From: Thermodesulfatator sp.
GTDB taxonomy: Bacteria; Desulfobacterota; Dissulfuribacteria; Dissulfuribacterales; QOAL01
DNA: 5,272 nucleotides
Assembly (NCBI GenBank): GCA_003978135.1
Contig: QOAL01000058.1
Coordinates: 1-5,272, forward strand
Direction: 5' to 3'
The notes below the pieces were generated by a model that did no database searches, was not told where the DNA came from, and saw only the letters and a program-made list of their open reading frames with translations. This document shows positions 4,322 through 5,272 of the stretch, in pieces (the first letter of the stretch is position 1; every line of letters begins with the position of its first letter). Made by a program: the position numbers and the translations under genes.

Positions 4322-5272
4322 ATGGCCAGCGACAAACAGATAAAAAGCATAAGAAATATCGGTATAATTGCGCATATAGATGCAGGCAAGACCACACTGA
4401 CGGAGAGGATCCTTTTCTACACCGGGAAAACCCACAAGATAGGAGAGGTACACGACGGCCAGGCCACCATGGACTGGATGCCTGAAGAACAGGAAAGGGG
4501 TATCACCATTACCTCTGCCGTTACCACCTGTTTCTGGAAGGGCAAGGAAATCCATATCATTGACACACCCGGGCACGTAGACTTCACCATTGAAGTTGAA
4601 AGGTCCCTCAGGGTTCTCGATGGCGCTCTCGGAGTATTCTGTGCTGTAGGAGGCGTAGAGCCCCAGTCCGAAACGGTCTGGCGTCAGGCAGACAAGTACC
4701 AGGTTCCCAAAATTGCATTCATTAACAAAATGGATCGTCTGGGAGCGGATTTTTGGCGCGTGGTTGATGATCTGAAGGAGAGGCTTGGCGTCAATCCCCT
4801 TGTCCTTACCATTCCCTATGGGGCTGAAGACAATTTTCGCGGCATCTTTGACGTAATCAGACAAAAACTCATAGTATGGGATGATTCCACAGAAGGACGT
4901 GAATTTGAGGAAAAAGACATTCCACCTGAGGAACAAGATAATGTAGCCGCAGCCAGGGAAAAGCTCCTTGAGAGCCTTGCGGAGCTGGACGATGACCTCA
5001 TGGAAAAATTCCTGGGAGAGGAAGAAATCCCAGAGGCCCATATCCACAAGGTAGTCAGAAATGCCTGCCTTAACCTGGATGGAGTCCCCATTTTCTGCGG
5101 TTCAGCCTTAAAAAACAAGGGGGTACAGCCTCTGCTCGATGGCATAGGACGATACCTTCCCAGCCCCCTGGATATCCCTCCTGTAAAGGGGCTAAACCCT
5201 TCTACCGGGGAGGAAGAGGAAAGGAAGGCAAGTGTCAGTGCCCCACTTTCTGCCCTGGCATTCAAGGTACAA
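4322..5272 (+). CDS. fusA: Elongation factor G, N-terminal 317 codons (cut by the window end)
   Basis: EF-G is the cytoplasmic GTPase that drives ribosome translocation, and with ribosome recycling factor splits ribosomes after termination. The visible part is the complete G domain plus the start of domain II (from about residue 308). The motifs are the P-loop AHIDAGKT (17-24), switch I RGIT with T62, DTPGH (81-85) with catalytic H85, NKMD (135-138) and the G5 SAL (261-263). The G' insert (about 157-255) typical of EF-G is present. Full-length family members are near 690 residues, so over half lies beyond the edge. ATG 4322 is chosen because the N-terminus then aligns with the family. Upstream in frame there is only a GTG (4253), inside the promoter. 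The ribosome site is weak (AGAAG at 4305 or AAGAG at 4312). No rpsL, rpsG or tuf neighbours are seen, so this may be a second, stand-alone EF-G paralogue rather than the str-operon copy. Confidence 0.95.
   Translation, partial: MASDKQIKSIRNIGIIAHIDAGKTTLTERILFYTGKTHKIGEVHDGQATMDWMPEEQERGITITSAVTTCFWKGKEIHIIDTPGHVDFTIEVERSLRVLDGALGVFCAVGGVEPQSETVWRQADKYQVPKIAFINKMDRLGADFWRVVDDLKERLGVNPLVLTIPYGAEDNFRGIFDVIRQKLIVWDDSTEGREFEEKDIPPEEQDNVAAAREKLLESLAELDDDLMEKFLGEEEIPEAHIHKVVRNACLNLDGVPIFCGSALKNKGVQPLLDGIGRYLPSPLDIPPVKGLNPSTGEEEERKASVSAPLSALAFKVQ

Noticed and set aside
4104..5265. Minus-strand open frames opposite the EF-G gene (up to 245 codons)
   Set aside because: EF-G on the plus strand has every GTPase motif; the opposite frames are composition artefacts.

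Overview
The window looks like a bacterial chromosome carrying a V-type (A/V-type) ATPase operon next to a stand-alone elongation factor G gene. Base composition is moderate and the encoded proteins are ordinary bacterial ones. The EF-G text and the presence of a V-type ATPase in such a genome suggest an anaerobic Desulfobacterota (deltaproteobacterial) lineage. That is an impression from remembered families, not a test, and I would not go below phylum.

Layout. Bases 1-3250 are read on the minus strand as one operon: a small coiled-coil peripheral-stalk subunit (3250-2927), then subunit C (2833-1751), then subunit I (1767 to beyond base 1, C-terminus missing). Subunits C and I overlap by 17 bases, and both appear to start with TTG behind good Shine-Dalgarno sequences. 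Together these genes supply one peripheral-stalk component, the central-stalk/rotor socket and the membrane stator. The ring subunit and the catalytic A/B subunits would have to lie beyond the left edge.

Bases 3251-3486 are an AT-rich divergent control region with an inverted repeat nearest the ATPase operon and a plausible promoter for the plus-strand gene. Bases 3487-3783 encode a 98-residue, charged, helical protein that I do not recognise.

Bases 3784-4321 hold no gene. Most of this gap (3792-4225) is bounded by near-perfect 21-base inverted repeats (20 of 21 identical) and contains further internal hairpins, so it resembles a small non-autonomous mobile element (MITE-like) or a structured RNA element. 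Just beyond its right end is a promoter with a perfect TATAAT box.

Bases 4322-5272 are the first 317 codons of an EF-G gene: the whole GTPase domain and the beginning of domain II. It is cut by the window edge and is not preceded by the usual ribosomal protein genes.

The most interesting observations are the inverted-repeat element and its possible RNA folds, the exact 33-base (11-codon) duplication inside the coiled-coil stalk gene, the unknown 98-residue gene, and the consecutive TTG starts. I see no clear evidence of a wholly new system; the inverted-repeat element with its neighbouring unknown gene is the best candidate.
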